The notes: a model not told the origin generated them from the sequence alone. Counted from the first letter of the stretch, positions 17,548 through 27,762 are shown. The stretch is DNA of 64,000 nt from JAHQVI01 sp963727575 (GCA_963727575.1 CAVSIA010000012.1:371202-435201); one strand, 5' to 3'. A program made the numbers and translations.

Positions 17548-18237
17548 CTAAACGTCGAACGGAACGCTCACCTCGGGCACCACCACATTCTGCCCGTCCA
17601 TCTCGGCGAGGAATTTCGACGCGTCCTGGTCGATGATCGGGAAGGTGCCGTAGTGGATGGGGACGATGGTCTTGAATTTGAAGAAGCGCTTGCAGGCGAT
17701 CGAGGCCTGTTTGGCGCCCATGGTAAACCGGTCGCCGATCGGCACGCAGCCGATATCCGGCTGGAAGAATTCCTGAATGAGCGCCATGTCGCCGAAAATT
17801 TCGGTGTCGCCCATGTGGTAGAGCGTCTTGCCGTCGGAGCGGATGATCACGCCGCACGGATTGCCGAGATAGAGCGGCTTGCCGTCGATGATGACGGAGG
17901 ACGAATGGAACGCCTTGGTAAAGGTGACGTCGAAGCCGCTATGCGGGATCGTCCCGCCCGGATTGCCCGGATCGATATTGGCGACGCCCAGGCTGTTCAG
18001 ATACATCGCCAGCTCGAACACCGCGATCACGGTCGCGCCGGTGCGCTGGGCGATCTCCACCGTGTCGCCGAGATGGTCGCTATGGCCGTGCGTCAGCACA
18101 ATGTGGGTGCAGCCTTCGGTGGCGTGCTCGACGCTTCCCTGGAATTTGGGGTTGCCGGTCAGGAAGGGGTCGATCAGCAGAACCTTGCCTCCCGTTTCGA
18201 CGCGAAAGCCGGAATGGCCGAGCCATGTCATCTTCAT
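17548..18237 (-). CDS. UPF0173-type metal-dependent hydrolase (MBL fold)
   Basis: 229 residues opening MKMTWLGHSGFRVETGGKVLLIDPF; metallo-beta-lactamase motif LTHGHSDHLGD near residue 50 and further metal ligands in HMGDTEIFGD and PIHYGTFP. Full length and intact for the UPF0173 family, single-domain hydrolases of unknown substrate. Probably upstream partner of ligA in one leftward transcript, though a palindromic repeat lies between them. Confidence 0.88.
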   Translation of the reverse strand: MKMTWLGHSGFRVETGGKVLLIDPFLTGNPKFQGSVEHATEGCTHIVLTHGHSDHLGDTVEIAQRTGATVIAVFELAMYLNSLGVANIDPGNPGGTIPHSGFDVTFTKAFHSSSVIIDGKPLYLGNPCGVIIRSDGKTLYHMGDTEIFGDMALIQEFFQPDIGCVPIGDRFTMGAKQASIACKRFFKFKTIVPIHYGTFPIIDQDASKFLAEMDGQNVVVPEVSVPFDV

Positions 18238-18337
18238 AGCCGTCTCCTTGCGCTATTGCTTCGTGCTACCTAGGGGCGCAGTATAAAAGCCCATTAGCTT
18301 GTAACAAGAACGATTCGCCAGCCGCAAAGAGTTCCCG

Positions 18338-18831
18338 GTGCCCAGCGCCCTGCCCCGCAGCCGTCCCGATTTCAGCATCGATGCCCTGGCCGGAGCGGTT
18401 CCGCGCCAAGGCGCGCATTATCGGCCTCGATGTGGGCACGAAAACCATCGGCGTCGCCGTCTCCGACGTGACGCGCACGGTGGCCACCGCCGTCAAGACC
18501 ATCCGCCGGAAGAAATTCGCAGCCGACGTCGCCGAACTCCTGGCAATCTGCCGCTGAACGCGCCGTGGTCGGCTATGTCGTCGGCCTGCCGGTCAATTTC
18601 AACGGCACCGAGGGCCCGCGCGCGCAGTCCTGCCGCGCCTTCAGCCGGAACCTCGCCGGGCTCACCGACGCGCCGATCGCATTATGGGACGAGCGCCTGT
18701 CGACCGCCGCCGCCGAGCGCGCGCTGATCGAGGCCGATACCAGCCGCAAGCGCCGCGCCGAAATCATCGACGCCGTCGCCGCCGCCTACATCCTGCAAGG
18801 CGCGCTCGACCGGATGAAAAGCCTGCAATAG
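18338..18831 (+). CDS. ruvX: RuvX/YqgF, putative pre-16S rRNA nuclease / Holliday junction resolvase-like (frameshifted)
   Basis: RNase H-fold protein of the YqgF family, required for 16S rRNA 5' maturation. Motifs IIGLDVGTKTIGVAVSD, VVGYVVGLPVNFNGTEG and WDERLSTAAAERAL are visible, with catalytic acidic residues in LDVG and WDER and a C-terminal Asp in IIDAVAAAYIL. The GTG at 18338 gives a family-like N-terminus (DFSIDALAGAVPRQG), but one extra base near 18416 and another shift near 18555 break the frame. An ATG at 18381 is the alternative start. Confidence 0.85.
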
Positions 18832-18926
18832 CCATGACCGCCGTTTCGCCATCCCGCCCCGATCCATCCCGACATACGCCGCCCGCCCCGGCCTCGTCAC
18901 CTCCAGCCAGAGCCGCCCTTTCCTGA

Positions 18927-19853
18927 ATGCTCGCCACCTTCAACGCCAGCGCCCCGATCGCCCTCATCATCCTGCTCGGCTATCTGCTGAACCGCTTCAG
19001 GGTCGCCGGCCCGGAGATCTGGTCGGCCATCGAGCATATCTGCTACTATATCCTGTTCCCGTTCCTGATCGTGCGCACGCTATCGAGCGCCAATCTCGCC
19101 GACCTGCCAGTCGCCAATTTCGCCTTCGTGCTGTTCGGCGGCGCGACCGGCATGGCGCTGCTTCTGCTCGCCGCGCGGCCGATCATGCGGCATTACGGCG
19201 TGTCCGGTCCGACCTTCACCAGCCTGTTCCAGGGCGCGACGCGCTTTCACGGCTTCATGTCGCTCGCCGTGATCGGCGCGCTTTACGGTCAGTCCGGCCT
19301 GGCGCTCGGCGCCCTTGCGATCAGTTTCCTTGTGCCGACGCTCAACATCATGAGCATCGTCGTGCTCACCATCTGGGGCGAGAATGAGCAGTCCGCATCG
19401 CTGCGCAAGGTGCTCTTGCGCATTGTGCAGAACCCGCTGATCTGGGCCTCGCTGATCGGGCTGACGCTGAATATGACCGGAATGCCGGTGTTCGTGTTCA
19501 GCGCCATCGAAATCGTCGGCGACGGCGGCCTGGGGCTGGCCATGCTGGCGGTCGGCGCCGGCCTGCAGCTCGGGCGGGTCACCGAGACAAAGATCCTGCT
19601 CGCGCTCGGCGTCCTCATCCGTCTGGTCGGCATGCCGCTGCTGATCATCCTGCTGGCCTGGCTGATCGGGCTGGAAGGGCTGCCGCGGACGGTGGCGATC
19701 ATTGCCGGCGCCGTGCCGACGGCATCGACCGCCTATGTCATGGCGCGCAAGATGGGCGGCGATGCGCAGCTCATGGCGAATATCGTCACGCTGCAGGTGG
19801 TCGTCTCCGCGGTGACCCTGCCGCTGTTCATTTTTCTGGCTCAGGCTTTATAA
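18927..19853 (+). CDS. AEC family auxin-efflux-like transporter
   Basis: 308 residues with about ten hydrophobic segments, opening MLATFNASAPIALIILLGYL. The family carries two five-helix halves; conserved features such as CYYILFPFLIVRTL and the C-terminal GAVPTASTAYVMARKMGGD (shared by AEC carriers) are present. These inner-membrane carriers move dicarboxylates such as malonate or other organic anions; the substrate here is undetermined. Intact. Starts 95 bases after ruvX on the same strand. Confidence 0.85.
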   Translation: MLATFNASAPIALIILLGYLLNRFRVAGPEIWSAIEHICYYILFPFLIVRTLSSANLADLPVANFAFVLFGGATGMALLLLAARPIMRHYGVSGPTFTSLFQGATRFHGFMSLAVIGALYGQSGLALGALAISFLVPTLNIMSIVVLTIWGENEQSASLRKVLLRIVQNPLIWASLIGLTLNMTGMPVFVFSAIEIVGDGGLGLAMLAVGAGLQLGRVTETKILLALGVLIRLVGMPLLIILLAWLIGLEGLPRTVAIIAGAVPTASTAYVMARKMGGDAQLMANIVTLQVVVSAVTLPLFIFLAQAL

Positions 19854-19894
19854 GTCAGAGGAGGCCGCGCGGGCCACGCAGAGGAGATCGGACG

Positions 19895-20383
19895 ATGGAC
19901 GATACGGACGGGCAGGACGCGGAGGACATACCGGGCGTGATCGCCCCGCCGCCGCTCATTTTCGCATCCGTTCTGCTCGTCACGCTTGCGCTCGACTGGC
20001 TGCTTCACATGCCGGATTTCGGCCTTCCGACCAACCCGCAAATAACCGTCGGCCTCATTCTTGCTCTCGCCGGCTCCGGCCTTATCGTCGCCGCCGCGAT
20101 CCAGTTCCGGCGGGCAAAGACCAATCTCGAGCCCTGGAAGCCAACCACCCGGATCGTGACCACGGGGGTCTATTCTTTCTCGCGCAACCCCATCTATTTC
20201 GGCATGGCGATCGGATATTTGGGGCTGAGCCTGCTGTCCGACCGCCTGCTGACGCTGGCAGGGCTGCCGATTGCGCTGCTCATTATCCACTACGGCGTCA
20301 TCGCCCGCGAGGAGCGTTATCTGGAGGCCAAGTTCGGCGAACCCTACCGCGCCTATCGCCGGCGCGTCAGGCGGTGGCTTTAG
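19895..20383 (+). CDS. Isoprenylcysteine carboxyl methyltransferase-like membrane protein
   Basis: 162 residues with three to four membrane segments and the ICMT/PEMT signature TTGVYSFSRNPIYFGMAI plus EERYLEAKFGEPYRAYRRRV at the C-terminus, which forms the SAM-binding part. Bacterial homologues are widespread and methylate unknown small lipophilic substrates; no prenylated protein is implied. Forty-one bases after the AEC gene, likely co-transcribed. Confidence 0.85.
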   Translation: MDDTDGQDAEDIPGVIAPPPLIFASVLLVTLALDWLLHMPDFGLPTNPQITVGLILALAGSGLIVAAAIQFRRAKTNLEPWKPTTRIVTTGVYSFSRNPIYFGMAIGYLGLSLLSDRLLTLAGLPIALLIIHYGVIAREERYLEAKFGEPYRAYRRRVRRWL

Positions 20384-20569
20384 TGCATCGATCCAAGCCG
20401 AGGCTTCAGCCGGAGTTTGGTAAAATTGATGCATGACGAAGAGCTGGCGCAATGACGCATGAACCGTGTGAATGCGTCGGTGCACCAGCTAGGCTGCCGG
20501 TTTGGTGGCCAAGGCGGCGCTTTTGCGATAATCATCCAGGAGGATCGGACTCTTTGGGGGAAGACACGC

Positions 20570-21067
20570 ATGATCCGTCGTGCCTATCTGCGCCGTTTGA
20601 CCGCCTGGTCGACGGCGATGGTGCTCGCCGCGACGGGCGCGGCATTCGCGCAATGCTATCCGGGGCTTGGCGATTGCGTTCCCAGCTCCAGCCTTCACGG
20701 CGGATCGAACGAGCAGGCGCACCAGCGCAGCTATTGGACCCATAACGGCTCGCTGGTCTACATGACCGCCGACGGCGACAATCGTGAATTCCACTATGAG
20801 GACCCGCGCGAGAGCATCCGGGCCGTCGGCGCGGCGCCCGGAGCGCTGCTGTTCAAGGGGCAGCGCAACGGCGCCAACTATGCCGGCACCGCCTACGTGT
20901 TCACGAAAAGATGCGGACCGATCCCCTATTACGTGCGCGGCGGCGTCTCGCACGATCAGCGGCGCGTGACGCTCAAGGGCGAAGCGCCGGCGCAGATCCG
21001 GGAAGACTGCAAGGTGGCCGTCTACAAGGACGACACGCTGGTGTTCGACTTCGTCCGCGCGGAGTAG
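20570..21067 (+). CDS. Secreted hypothetical protein
   Basis: About 165 residues. A signal peptide (RRLTAWSTAMVLAATGAAFA, cleavage after AFA) precedes a mature domain with cysteines in QCYPGLGDC, KRCGPIP and REDCKV. The body (DGDNREFHYEDPRESIRAVG, GALLFKGQRNG) looks like a compact beta-sheet domain. Similar proteins occur in rhizobia without assigned function. The ATG at 20570 is chosen because it begins the signal peptide. Confidence 0.7.
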   Translation: MIRRAYLRRLTAWSTAMVLAATGAAFAQCYPGLGDCVPSSSLHGGSNEQAHQRSYWTHNGSLVYMTADGDNREFHYEDPRESIRAVGAAPGALLFKGQRNGANYAGTAYVFTKRCGPIPYYVRGGVSHDQRRVTLKGEAPAQIREDCKVAVYKDDTLVFDFVRAE

Positions 21068-21538
21068 CCTCCGCCGACAACGCTCCGCTGATAAGGCGAG
21101 CGCGTATATTGCGCCGCTTCGGGCATGTCCATGCAGATGCTGTTGCGGTGGATCCGCCCCGGCATGGCCGCGGCGCCGACCAGCTTCTCGGCTAAACTGT
21201 CACTGTGGAAATAGACCTTGTCGCCCTCGACGCGGAACAGGCAGGTCGTCGTATAGAACCACTGACCGGCATGGCCCTGGGTGATCATGGCGCTTGGCGT
21301 CGTCCGGCATCGCAGGCGCCTTGACTTGATAGGCGACGAAATAGGTGCCCATGCTGTCGGTGACCAGCCGCGCGATGCCGCCAGAGCTGTTGGCGACGCA
21401 AGTGAAGAACCGGTTGGGCGCATGTTGCGGCGCGCCGTCGAGCACCACGTTCGTTTTCGGATCGCTGCGCGCGGCGACGCATTCGGGAAAATTCGAATCC
21501 TGGATCTTGCTCTCCGCCGACTTGAAGAACTGATCCAT
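21022..21538 (-). CDS. Hypothetical protein, frameshifted
   Basis: First part MDQFFKSAESKIQDSNFPEC…KTNVVLDGAP with two Cys; second part in another frame, MITQGHAGQWFYTTTCLFRV to GRIHRNSICMDMPEAAQY. The switch lies near 21290, where one extra base separates DDAK and MITQG. The two parts have consistent composition and give one protein of about 165 residues. The 3' end overlaps the convergent secreted-protein gene by about 45 bases, which may reflect a further base error. Family not recognised. Confidence 0.55.
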
Positions 21539-21586
21539 TTCGTCGTCGATACCCTTTTTATGCCGCGCACGCGTTGCGATCCCGGC

Positions 21587-22015
21587 CTACATCTTTCCCT
21601 CGGGCGGCATTTCAGCGGCGAGGGTTTGCAGAAAGAAAAGCAGACGATCCGAGGAGATCTTGTTGGGATGAACGCGCTCGATGGTGAAATGCGCCAGGAA
21701 TTGATCCCGTGCCGCCGGCGAAATCCGGTCGAGCAGCCCCATCGACCAATCCGGAAACAGGCGCTCCTGAACGTCCACACATGAGATCAGGTGCATATTG
21801 AAATGCCGGGTATCGGTGGTGATACGATTATAGGTGCGGGTTGCGGAAGACCGCGTCCCCTCAAGCGCCTGCGCGAAGACGTCGCCATCGAACAGCAGAA
21901 ACCCGGTCACTGCCACCCGTGCATTATTCCGGCGGCTGACTTGGAGAATTTGATGTAGATCGAGCGACAGCGAGAGATTCCGCGAACTCATATAAACCAA
22001 ACGGCAAATCGTCAT
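21587..22015 (-). CDS. Short BLUF-domain blue-light photoreceptor
   Basis: 142 residues opening MTICRLVYMSSRN. It carries the FAD-binding BLUF fold: Tyr in CRLVYMS, Asn in RRNNARVAVTG and Gln in FAQALEG, the residues that make the light-sensing hydrogen-bond network. The chain is only slightly longer than the domain, so it has no output domain and probably signals by protein contact. A GGGG-type ribosome site precedes the ATG. Intact; the family length for stand-alone BLUF proteins is 140-150. Confidence 0.85.
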   Translation of the reverse strand: MTICRLVYMSSRNLSLSLDLHQILQVSRRNNARVAVTGFLLFDGDVFAQALEGTRSSATRTYNRITTDTRHFNMHLISCVDVQERLFPDWSMGLLDRISPAARDQFLAHFTIERVHPNKISSDRLLFFLQTLAAEMPPEGKM

Positions 22016-22235
22016 TGGTTCCCCGGTTGGGTATCGACGAGCAATGAACGCCGACCTTGGAGCGTCGCATCCCCCCAACTGCGTATAAAAACGTATGATA
22101 CGTACGATTTATGGCAATTGCATTCAAACGAAACCAACGGGGAAGGGTTTGCACCGGTCTGGCGGCGGCTGGGGGCCGGGGAGCGTGGATTGTCAAACAA
22201 CGCAACGGCACGGGGGTTTTCCAACCGCGCCGATT

Positions 22236-22559
22236 TTAGCTCGGCGGCGCATATTCTACGCAGACACGCTCGGCGGGCGGGATCGTGATCTTGCAAAGAT
22301 AGCGATCGCCAGGGTCTTCCTTCTCGTCGCAGCGCAAATCCACACGGCGCTTGTCGTAGCGGATGCAGGCGCCACGCCCGGAGCTATCATGCGCGGTAAT
22401 CTTTGCCGGATCGGGCTTGGCAAACCATGTCATGACATTCTGGATGTTCTGCCACCAGAACGGCCCGTGATCGAGCATATGCGAAGCAATTTCCGCGGAC
22501 GCCGCGAGAAACAGGACTGTCGCGAAAATCATCTGCCCGATATTGGAGAAAAATCTCAT
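22236..22559 (-). CDS. Hypothetical membrane-anchored or secreted protein
   Basis: About 107 residues. The N-terminal hydrophobic stretch MIFATVLFLAASAEIASHML is an anchor or signal. The rest contains four Cys (GACIRYD, DLRCDEKED, YLCKI, RVCVEY), which could form two disulfides in the periplasm. Lower GC than nearby core genes. Family not recognised. Convergent arrangement is absent: it is on the same strand as the BLUF gene, 221 bases upstream. Confidence 0.55.
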   Translation of the reverse strand: MRFFSNIGQMIFATVLFLAASAEIASHMLDHGPFWWQNIQNVMTWFAKPDPAKITAHDSSGRGACIRYDKRRVDLRCDEKEDPGDRYLCKITIPPAERVCVEYAPPS

Positions 22560-22628
22560 ATCTTAACCCGCCTGTCATTGTAGATCATCGCCGAATGGCT
22601 GAACCTGCATTTTGCACGGCATTCCCCG

Positions 22629-23665
22629 CTATCGCGAGCATTTGAAATACCGGCATCGCTCAAACTCCTGATCATCGAACTTCATGCATTCGGAGCAGGG
22701 GACGAACGTGCATGTGGCTGAGCGTTCAAGCGGCAAATCCATCCGTTTCGTGACGCAGCTATAGGGCTTCCAGCCGGGTATTTTGCCCTCAAGATCGACC
22801 TGCGCCCATTTGAGGTGACCGGAACGGCGAAGGTCGTCGAGATTGTCGCTGATTTGACGCGCTATCATTGCGACGTTGTCGCAGTGATCGCCAGAGAAAT
22901 CGAAAGTTACCAGGACCGCGCTGACTGAAATTGTACCGACAGTTCTTTCGAGCCAATGATAATCGGACGTCGTAATCTCGGTTTTTTTATAGATCGGGGA
23001 GATCCGCCTGTTGTGATTGACGGATACGAGGCTAAGCTTGGACAGACGCGGGTCCTTGCTCGACAGTAAGTCATAAGGCTTGCCGATCACCGCGAAAAAC
23101 GCGTCGATCCGCCCCTCGTCGCCCGGAGGAAGAAAGAGGCGCTCCAAGGCTTCGTTGGGGCCAGAAGCAGCGGGCGGGCTTGGATGTTCTGGCTGTGCAA
23201 GAGGAACGTCGCGGTGACCTTCGTGCCGCTGTCCTGAGCGCCGACCGCAATCGTCTTGCCCTCCAAATCGGATAGCTCGCGAATATCCAACTCTTTCAGG
23301 GTAACGATATGGACTTCCTCATCGTATAACGGAAATACATAGCGAAACTGGTCGTACCATCTGGCGAAATCTCTCTTCTCCGCCTCAAAAAACCTGACGT
23401 AATCGAGAACGTCGCTTTGCACGATCGCGAGCTGAGCGGCTTCGCGGCTGCCGAGCCTGGTCAGATTTTCCAGCGAGCCGGCGGATTCCTTGACTTCGAA
23501 CGGTTTCTTGCATTTGCCTTCGATGATGGACTGAAGGTCCAGGCCGAATTGATAATAGGTCGAGCCCTTTTCTCCAGTTAAAATGGCGAGGTTTTCCATT
23601 TTCTGCGCTGTTGCCGGATAAATGGGGAAGGAAAATAGGAAAGTTACCAATAAAACCCAACGCAT
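22629..23665 (-). CDS. TAXI-family TRAP transporter solute-binding protein (frameshifted)
   Basis: Signal peptide at the N-terminus (MRWVLLVTFLFSFPIYPATA), then the TAXI family start LAILTGEKGSTYYQFGLDLQ, SAGSLENLTRLGSREAAQLA and KTIAVGAQDSGTKVTA. The C-terminal part, VIGKPYDLLSS to ECMKFDDQEFERC, is in another frame; the switch is near 23155 between LLLAP and NEALERLF. TAXI proteins bind solutes in the periplasm for a TRAP membrane component, but none is encoded nearby. Its C-terminal 60 residues include several Cys, unusual for the family. GC lower than the surroundings. Confidence 0.75.
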
Positions 23666-23899
23666 CGTGCACCCCAATTTGTTTTCGATCTGCGCCGCTT
23701 TTATTTTAACAATTTGAATCGGAAAAATATTCAGAAAACCTACGGCCCGTACAGTTGAGCGCGGAAAATTAGATTTCTTTTATAATGCAAAATTACGATG
23801 ATGAGATCGGCCGCCCGCCGGCACCTGCCCCGATGCCGAAGCGCAGAGGGCGCGATCGTCCGACACGATCTCATGCGCGAAGCGCGCGTGCCGACGCTT

Positions 23900-24012
23900 G
23901 AGCGGGATGAGGAAAGTGGGCACTCGTTTCCCCCGGCATTCCGCTTTAAACTATTGGGATCGATCACTGTCGTGATTTTGGATTAATTCAATCGAGCATC
24001 ATCGTGATCTAG
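23900..24012. repeat. Dispersed repeat (AGCGGGATGAGGAAA type) with GATCGATCAC tail
   Basis: GAGCGGGATGAGGAAAGTGG and a matching CCGGCATTCCGCTTTAA arm make an imperfect hairpin, followed by GGGATCGATCACTGT and a conserved stretch to ATCATCGTGATCT. A near copy lies at 38993-39112. It occupies part of the 379-base space between the TAXI gene and uvrB, which otherwise shows only AT-rich sequence. Confidence 0.7.
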
Positions 24013-24044
24013 TCAAATCCGAGCAAATCGCCCATATTCTCCCC

Positions 24045-26439
24045 ATGCCTCGCAAACCCAAAAAGGCGCTCGCCGAAGCGGCGGGACCGGCGTTCCAGAT
24101 CGGCCCGTCCGGCGCCATCATCAGCACTATGCAGCTGCCGACCATGGCCAGTCACCCGATCGTCTCGGGGGCCATGCCGATGTTCACGCCGCACCGTCCG
24201 GAGCGGCCGCAGAAGTCGGAAGGCGGCATCCGTTTCGATCTGGCCTCCGAATTCGAGCCGAAGGGCGATCAGCCGACCGCCATCGAGGAGCTGGTCGCGG
24301 GCATCAACGAGCATGAGCGCGATCAGGTGCTGCTTGGCGTCACCGGCTCGGGCAAAACCTTCACCATGGCGCAGGTCATCGAACGCACCCAGCGGCCCGC
24401 CCTGATCCTGGCCCCGAACAAGACGCTCGCCGCCCAGCTTTATGGCGAGTTCCGAAGCTTCTTCCCGAACAACGCCGTCGAATATTTCGTCTCTTACTAC
24501 GACTATTACCAGCCGGAAGCCTACGTTCCGCGCACAGACACCTATATCGAGAAGGAATCCTCGATCAACGAGCAGATCGACCGGATGCGCCACGCCGCCA
24601 CGCGCGCCCTGCTCGAACGCGACGACGTCATCATCGTCGCCTCGGTGTCCTGCATCTACGGTATCGGCTCGGTCGAGACCTACACGGCGATGACCTTCGA
24701 GCTGAAGCGCGGCGGCCATGTGCCCCAGCGCCAGCTGATCACCGATCTCGTCGCGCTGCATTACAAGCGCACCAATATGGATTTCGCCCGCGGCCAGTTC
24801 CGGGTGCGCGGCGACACGATCGAGCTGTTCCCCGCCCATTTGGAGGACCGCGCCTGGCGCGTCTCCTTCTTCGGCGACGAGATCGAGTTCGATTTCCGAG
24901 TTCGATCCGCTGACCGGCGAGAAGACCAACGAGTTCGACAGCGTCAAGGTTTTCGCCAATTCGCATTACGTGACGCCGAAGCCGACGCTGCATCAGGCCA
25001 TCCACGGCATTCAGGACGAGTTGCAGAAGCGGCTTGCCGAGCTGAACGAAGCCGGCCGGCTGCTCGAGGCGCAGCGCATCGAGCAGCGGACGAATTTCGA
25101 CCTGGAGATGATGCAGGCGACCGGCTCCTGCGCCGGCATCGAGAACTATTCGCGCTGGCTGACCGGCCGCCAGCCGGGCGAGCCGCCGCCGACCCTGTTC
25201 GAATATCTGCCGGACAACGCCCTCGTCTTCGTCGACGAAAGCCATGTCACCATCGGCCAGCTCAATGCCATGTTCAACGGTGACCGCCGCCGCAAATGGA
25301 CGCTCGCCGAGCACGGCTTCCGCCTGCCCTCCTGCATGGACAACCGCCCGCTGAAATTCGAGGAATGGAACGCCATGCGTCCGCAGACGGTCTATGTCTC
25401 GGCGACGCCCGGCGGCTGGGAGCTGGAGCAGACCGGCGGTGTGTTCGCCGAGCAGGTGATCCGCCCGACCGGCCTCACCGACCCGCAGATCGATATCCGC
25501 CCGGCCAAGACCCAGGTCGACGACCTGATCGACGAATGCCGTAAGACCGCCGCCGCCGGCTATCGCGCGCTGGTCACCACGCTGACCAAGCGCATGGCCG
25601 AGGACCTCACCGAATATATGCACGAGCAGGGCCTGCGCGTGCGCTACATGCATTCCGACGTCGAGACGCTGGAGCGCATCGAGATCATCCGCGATCTGCG
25701 GCTCGGCGCCTTCGACATCCTGATCGGCATCAACCTCTTGCGCGAGGGCCTCGACATTCCCGAATGCGCGCTGGTCGCCATCCTCGACGCCGACAAGGAA
25801 GGCTTCCTGCGCTCGGAGACGTCGCTAGTCCAGACCATCGGCCGCGCCGCACGCAATATCGACGGCCATGTCGTGCTCTACGCCGACAATATGACCGGCT
25901 CGATGGAGCGCGCCATCGCCGAGACCGACCGCCGCCGCGAGAAGCAGGTCGCGTATAACGAGGCCAACGGCATCACGCCGCAGTCGATCCGCAAGAATAT
26001 CGGCGACATCATGGGCAGCGTCTACGAGCGCGACCACGTCCTGGTCGACGCGGGGCCCGGCTTCAAGCAGGACGGCACGCCGCTCGCCGGCCATAACCTC
26101 AAGGCCGTCATCGCGGATATGGAGGGTCGGATGCGCGAGGCAGCCGCCAATCTCGACTTCGAGGAAGCCGCCCGCCTGCGCGACGAGATCAAGCGGCTCA
26201 AAGAGGTCGAGCTTGCGGTCGCCGACGACCCGCTGGCGCGTCAGGAATACATCGAGGAGCGGTCGGGCAAGGCCGGGGGCGGCAACGGTAAGGCCCGCGG
26301 CGGCAAAGGCGGACGCCGCCCCGACCCGATGTCACGCCCGCACAAGCCGAGCCTCGACGAGATGGGTCCGCATTCGGAGCGTGTGGTGCCGCAGCACAAG
26401 GGCGGCTCGCGTCCCAAAAGATCTAAGAATTTGCATTGA
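24045..26439 (+). CDS. uvrB: UvrB, excinuclease ABC subunit B (frameshifted)
   Basis: Damage-verifying helicase of nucleotide-excision repair. Walker A GVTGSGKTFTMA, beta-hairpin SYYDYYQPEAYVPRTDTYIE, Walker B VFVDESHVTIGQ, helicase motifs EGLDIPECALVAILDADKEG and TIGRAARN, and C-terminal UVR motif LDFEEAARLRDEIKRL. A long, basic N-terminal extension precedes the family start (FDLASEFEPKGDQPTAI) and a Lys/Gly-rich tail ends the protein. One extra T at 24888-24889 breaks the frame; without it the reading is DEIESISEFDPLTGEK. Confidence 0.94.
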
Positions 26440-26496
26440 CAGGAGCGTCCCGCTCGCCTTTCTCTTGCGGGTCCCGATCCTGAACGCTGTTTGGTT

Positions 26497-27368
26497 ATGA
26501 GTATCTTCGCTGTCGCCAATCGTAAAGGCGGTGTAGGGAAATCCACCGTCGCCACGATGATCGCATATGGGCTTGCGGTCTGGGCGAAGCAGCGTGTGCT
26601 GATCATCGATCTTGACGCTCAATGCAACGCATCGCTGATCATGTTCGGCGGCCAGAACTGGTCGCTGGCCCGTAATAAGGGGCAGACCATCGCCGATTAT
26701 TTCGGCCATCGTTTCGAGCAGGCGGATATCGATTTCAAACCTATCTGTTCCACGAGGTCGGCGACGTCGCCGGACGCTCGGCGAACCCGCAAATTTCGCT
26801 CATCCCCGGCTCGGTGGAAATGGAAGACATCGAGCACGAGCTTCTGCACCGTGTCGCCGGCAAGACCGAGACGCTCTACGATGCCGAGGAAGGCGTGATC
26901 GGCCGCATGGCGGTCATGCTGCGCGGCCTGAAGCGGCACTTCCCCGTGGTGATCTTCGATTGCCCGCCGGGCCTGTCCTTCGTGGCCCAGGCCGCGCTGC
27001 GCATTGCCGACAAGGTGATCGTACCGTTTCGGCCGGATTTCGTTTCCGCCTTTGCGGTCGACCGCATATCGCGCATGATCGAGCGCAAGCCGGATCTGGT
27101 GGCCGTCAGCGAGATCCCGCGCGATCGCCGGCGCTATATCGCGCTGGCAAATTGCGTATCCGACGATGTCGCGGCGCTGGAGCGGATCGAGGATATCGAG
27201 GATTACCACCCGTTGCTGAAGACACGCATTCCGCTCGACGATAACATCGCAAGCGCCTTCAACTGGCGACGGGACCGAGTTCCGATCGAGACCAAGTTCG
27301 GCAAGCCGGGCGCAAAAGTTGCCGAAGCTCTGGTCAACGAAATCAAAGCCATCATGGCAGCAAAATAA
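26497..27368 (+). CDS. ParA/MinD-family ATPase (frameshifted)
   Basis: Deviant Walker A (ANRKGGVGKST) near the N-terminus, LIIDLDAQCNASL and FDCPPGLSFVAQAAL as A' and Walker B motifs: a ParA-type dimerising ATPase. One missing base near 26741 splits it: after DIDF the true reading is YLFHEVGDVAGRSANPQISL leading into PGSVEMEDIEHELLHRV. It has no ParB partner; the next gene, 7 bases downstream, is an unrelated small protein. The role is therefore more likely positioning or regulation of some other cargo than chromosome partition. Confidence 0.78.
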
Positions 27369-27375
27369 GAGCGAG

Positions 27376-27762
27376 ATGACGAACGAAATTCCCGCCGATC
27401 AGTTGCTCGAGAGCCTCTTCAACGCGGTGTTGGAGGAAGTGCGGGTCAATCGCCGCTTTGCGGAAAAGCTGATCGAGGTCTTGCCGCAGCACATTGTCGT
27501 GCGCATCGAAACCGGCCGCCGCAGCCCGGCCAAACCGAACGAGCCGCCGGTGAGCCTGACGCGGCTGATGAACCGCGAGGGCGAGGACGAATTGCGGGCC
27601 TTCCTGAAGAAGCGCAACAAGCCGCAACTTCTGAAGATTGCCGAGCGTCAGCAAATTCCGCTGAACGGAAACGCCACCCAGGGACCGGCGGACGCTCTGC
27701 GGGACGCCATCGTCGAGGGCGTGAAATTCAAGATCGCCGATCGCCTGGCGGCGGCCAGCTAG
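27376..27762 (+). CDS. Hypothetical small partner of the ParA-like ATPase
   Basis: 128 residues opening MTNEIPADQLLESLFNAVLE. It is charged, soluble and likely mostly helical, with a Pro-rich joint (SPAKPNEPPVSL) and a C-terminal half (FLKKRNKPQLLKIAERQQIP) resembling a DNA- or protein-binding helical hairpin of SAP-like type, though I cannot assign it. It starts 7 bases after the ParA-like stop, so the two are surely co-transcribed and probably act together. The family is unknown to me. Confidence 0.65.
   Translation: MTNEIPADQLLESLFNAVLEEVRVNRRFAEKLIEVLPQHIVVRIETGRRSPAKPNEPPVSLTRLMNREGEDELRAFLKKRNKPQLLKIAERQQIPLNGNATQGPADALRDAIVEGVKFKIADRLAAAS

Noticed and set aside
26497..27368. Chromosome or plasmid partition ParA
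   Set aside because: No ParB, parS-like sequence or replication genes nearby; neighbours are uvrB and an unrelated small gene.
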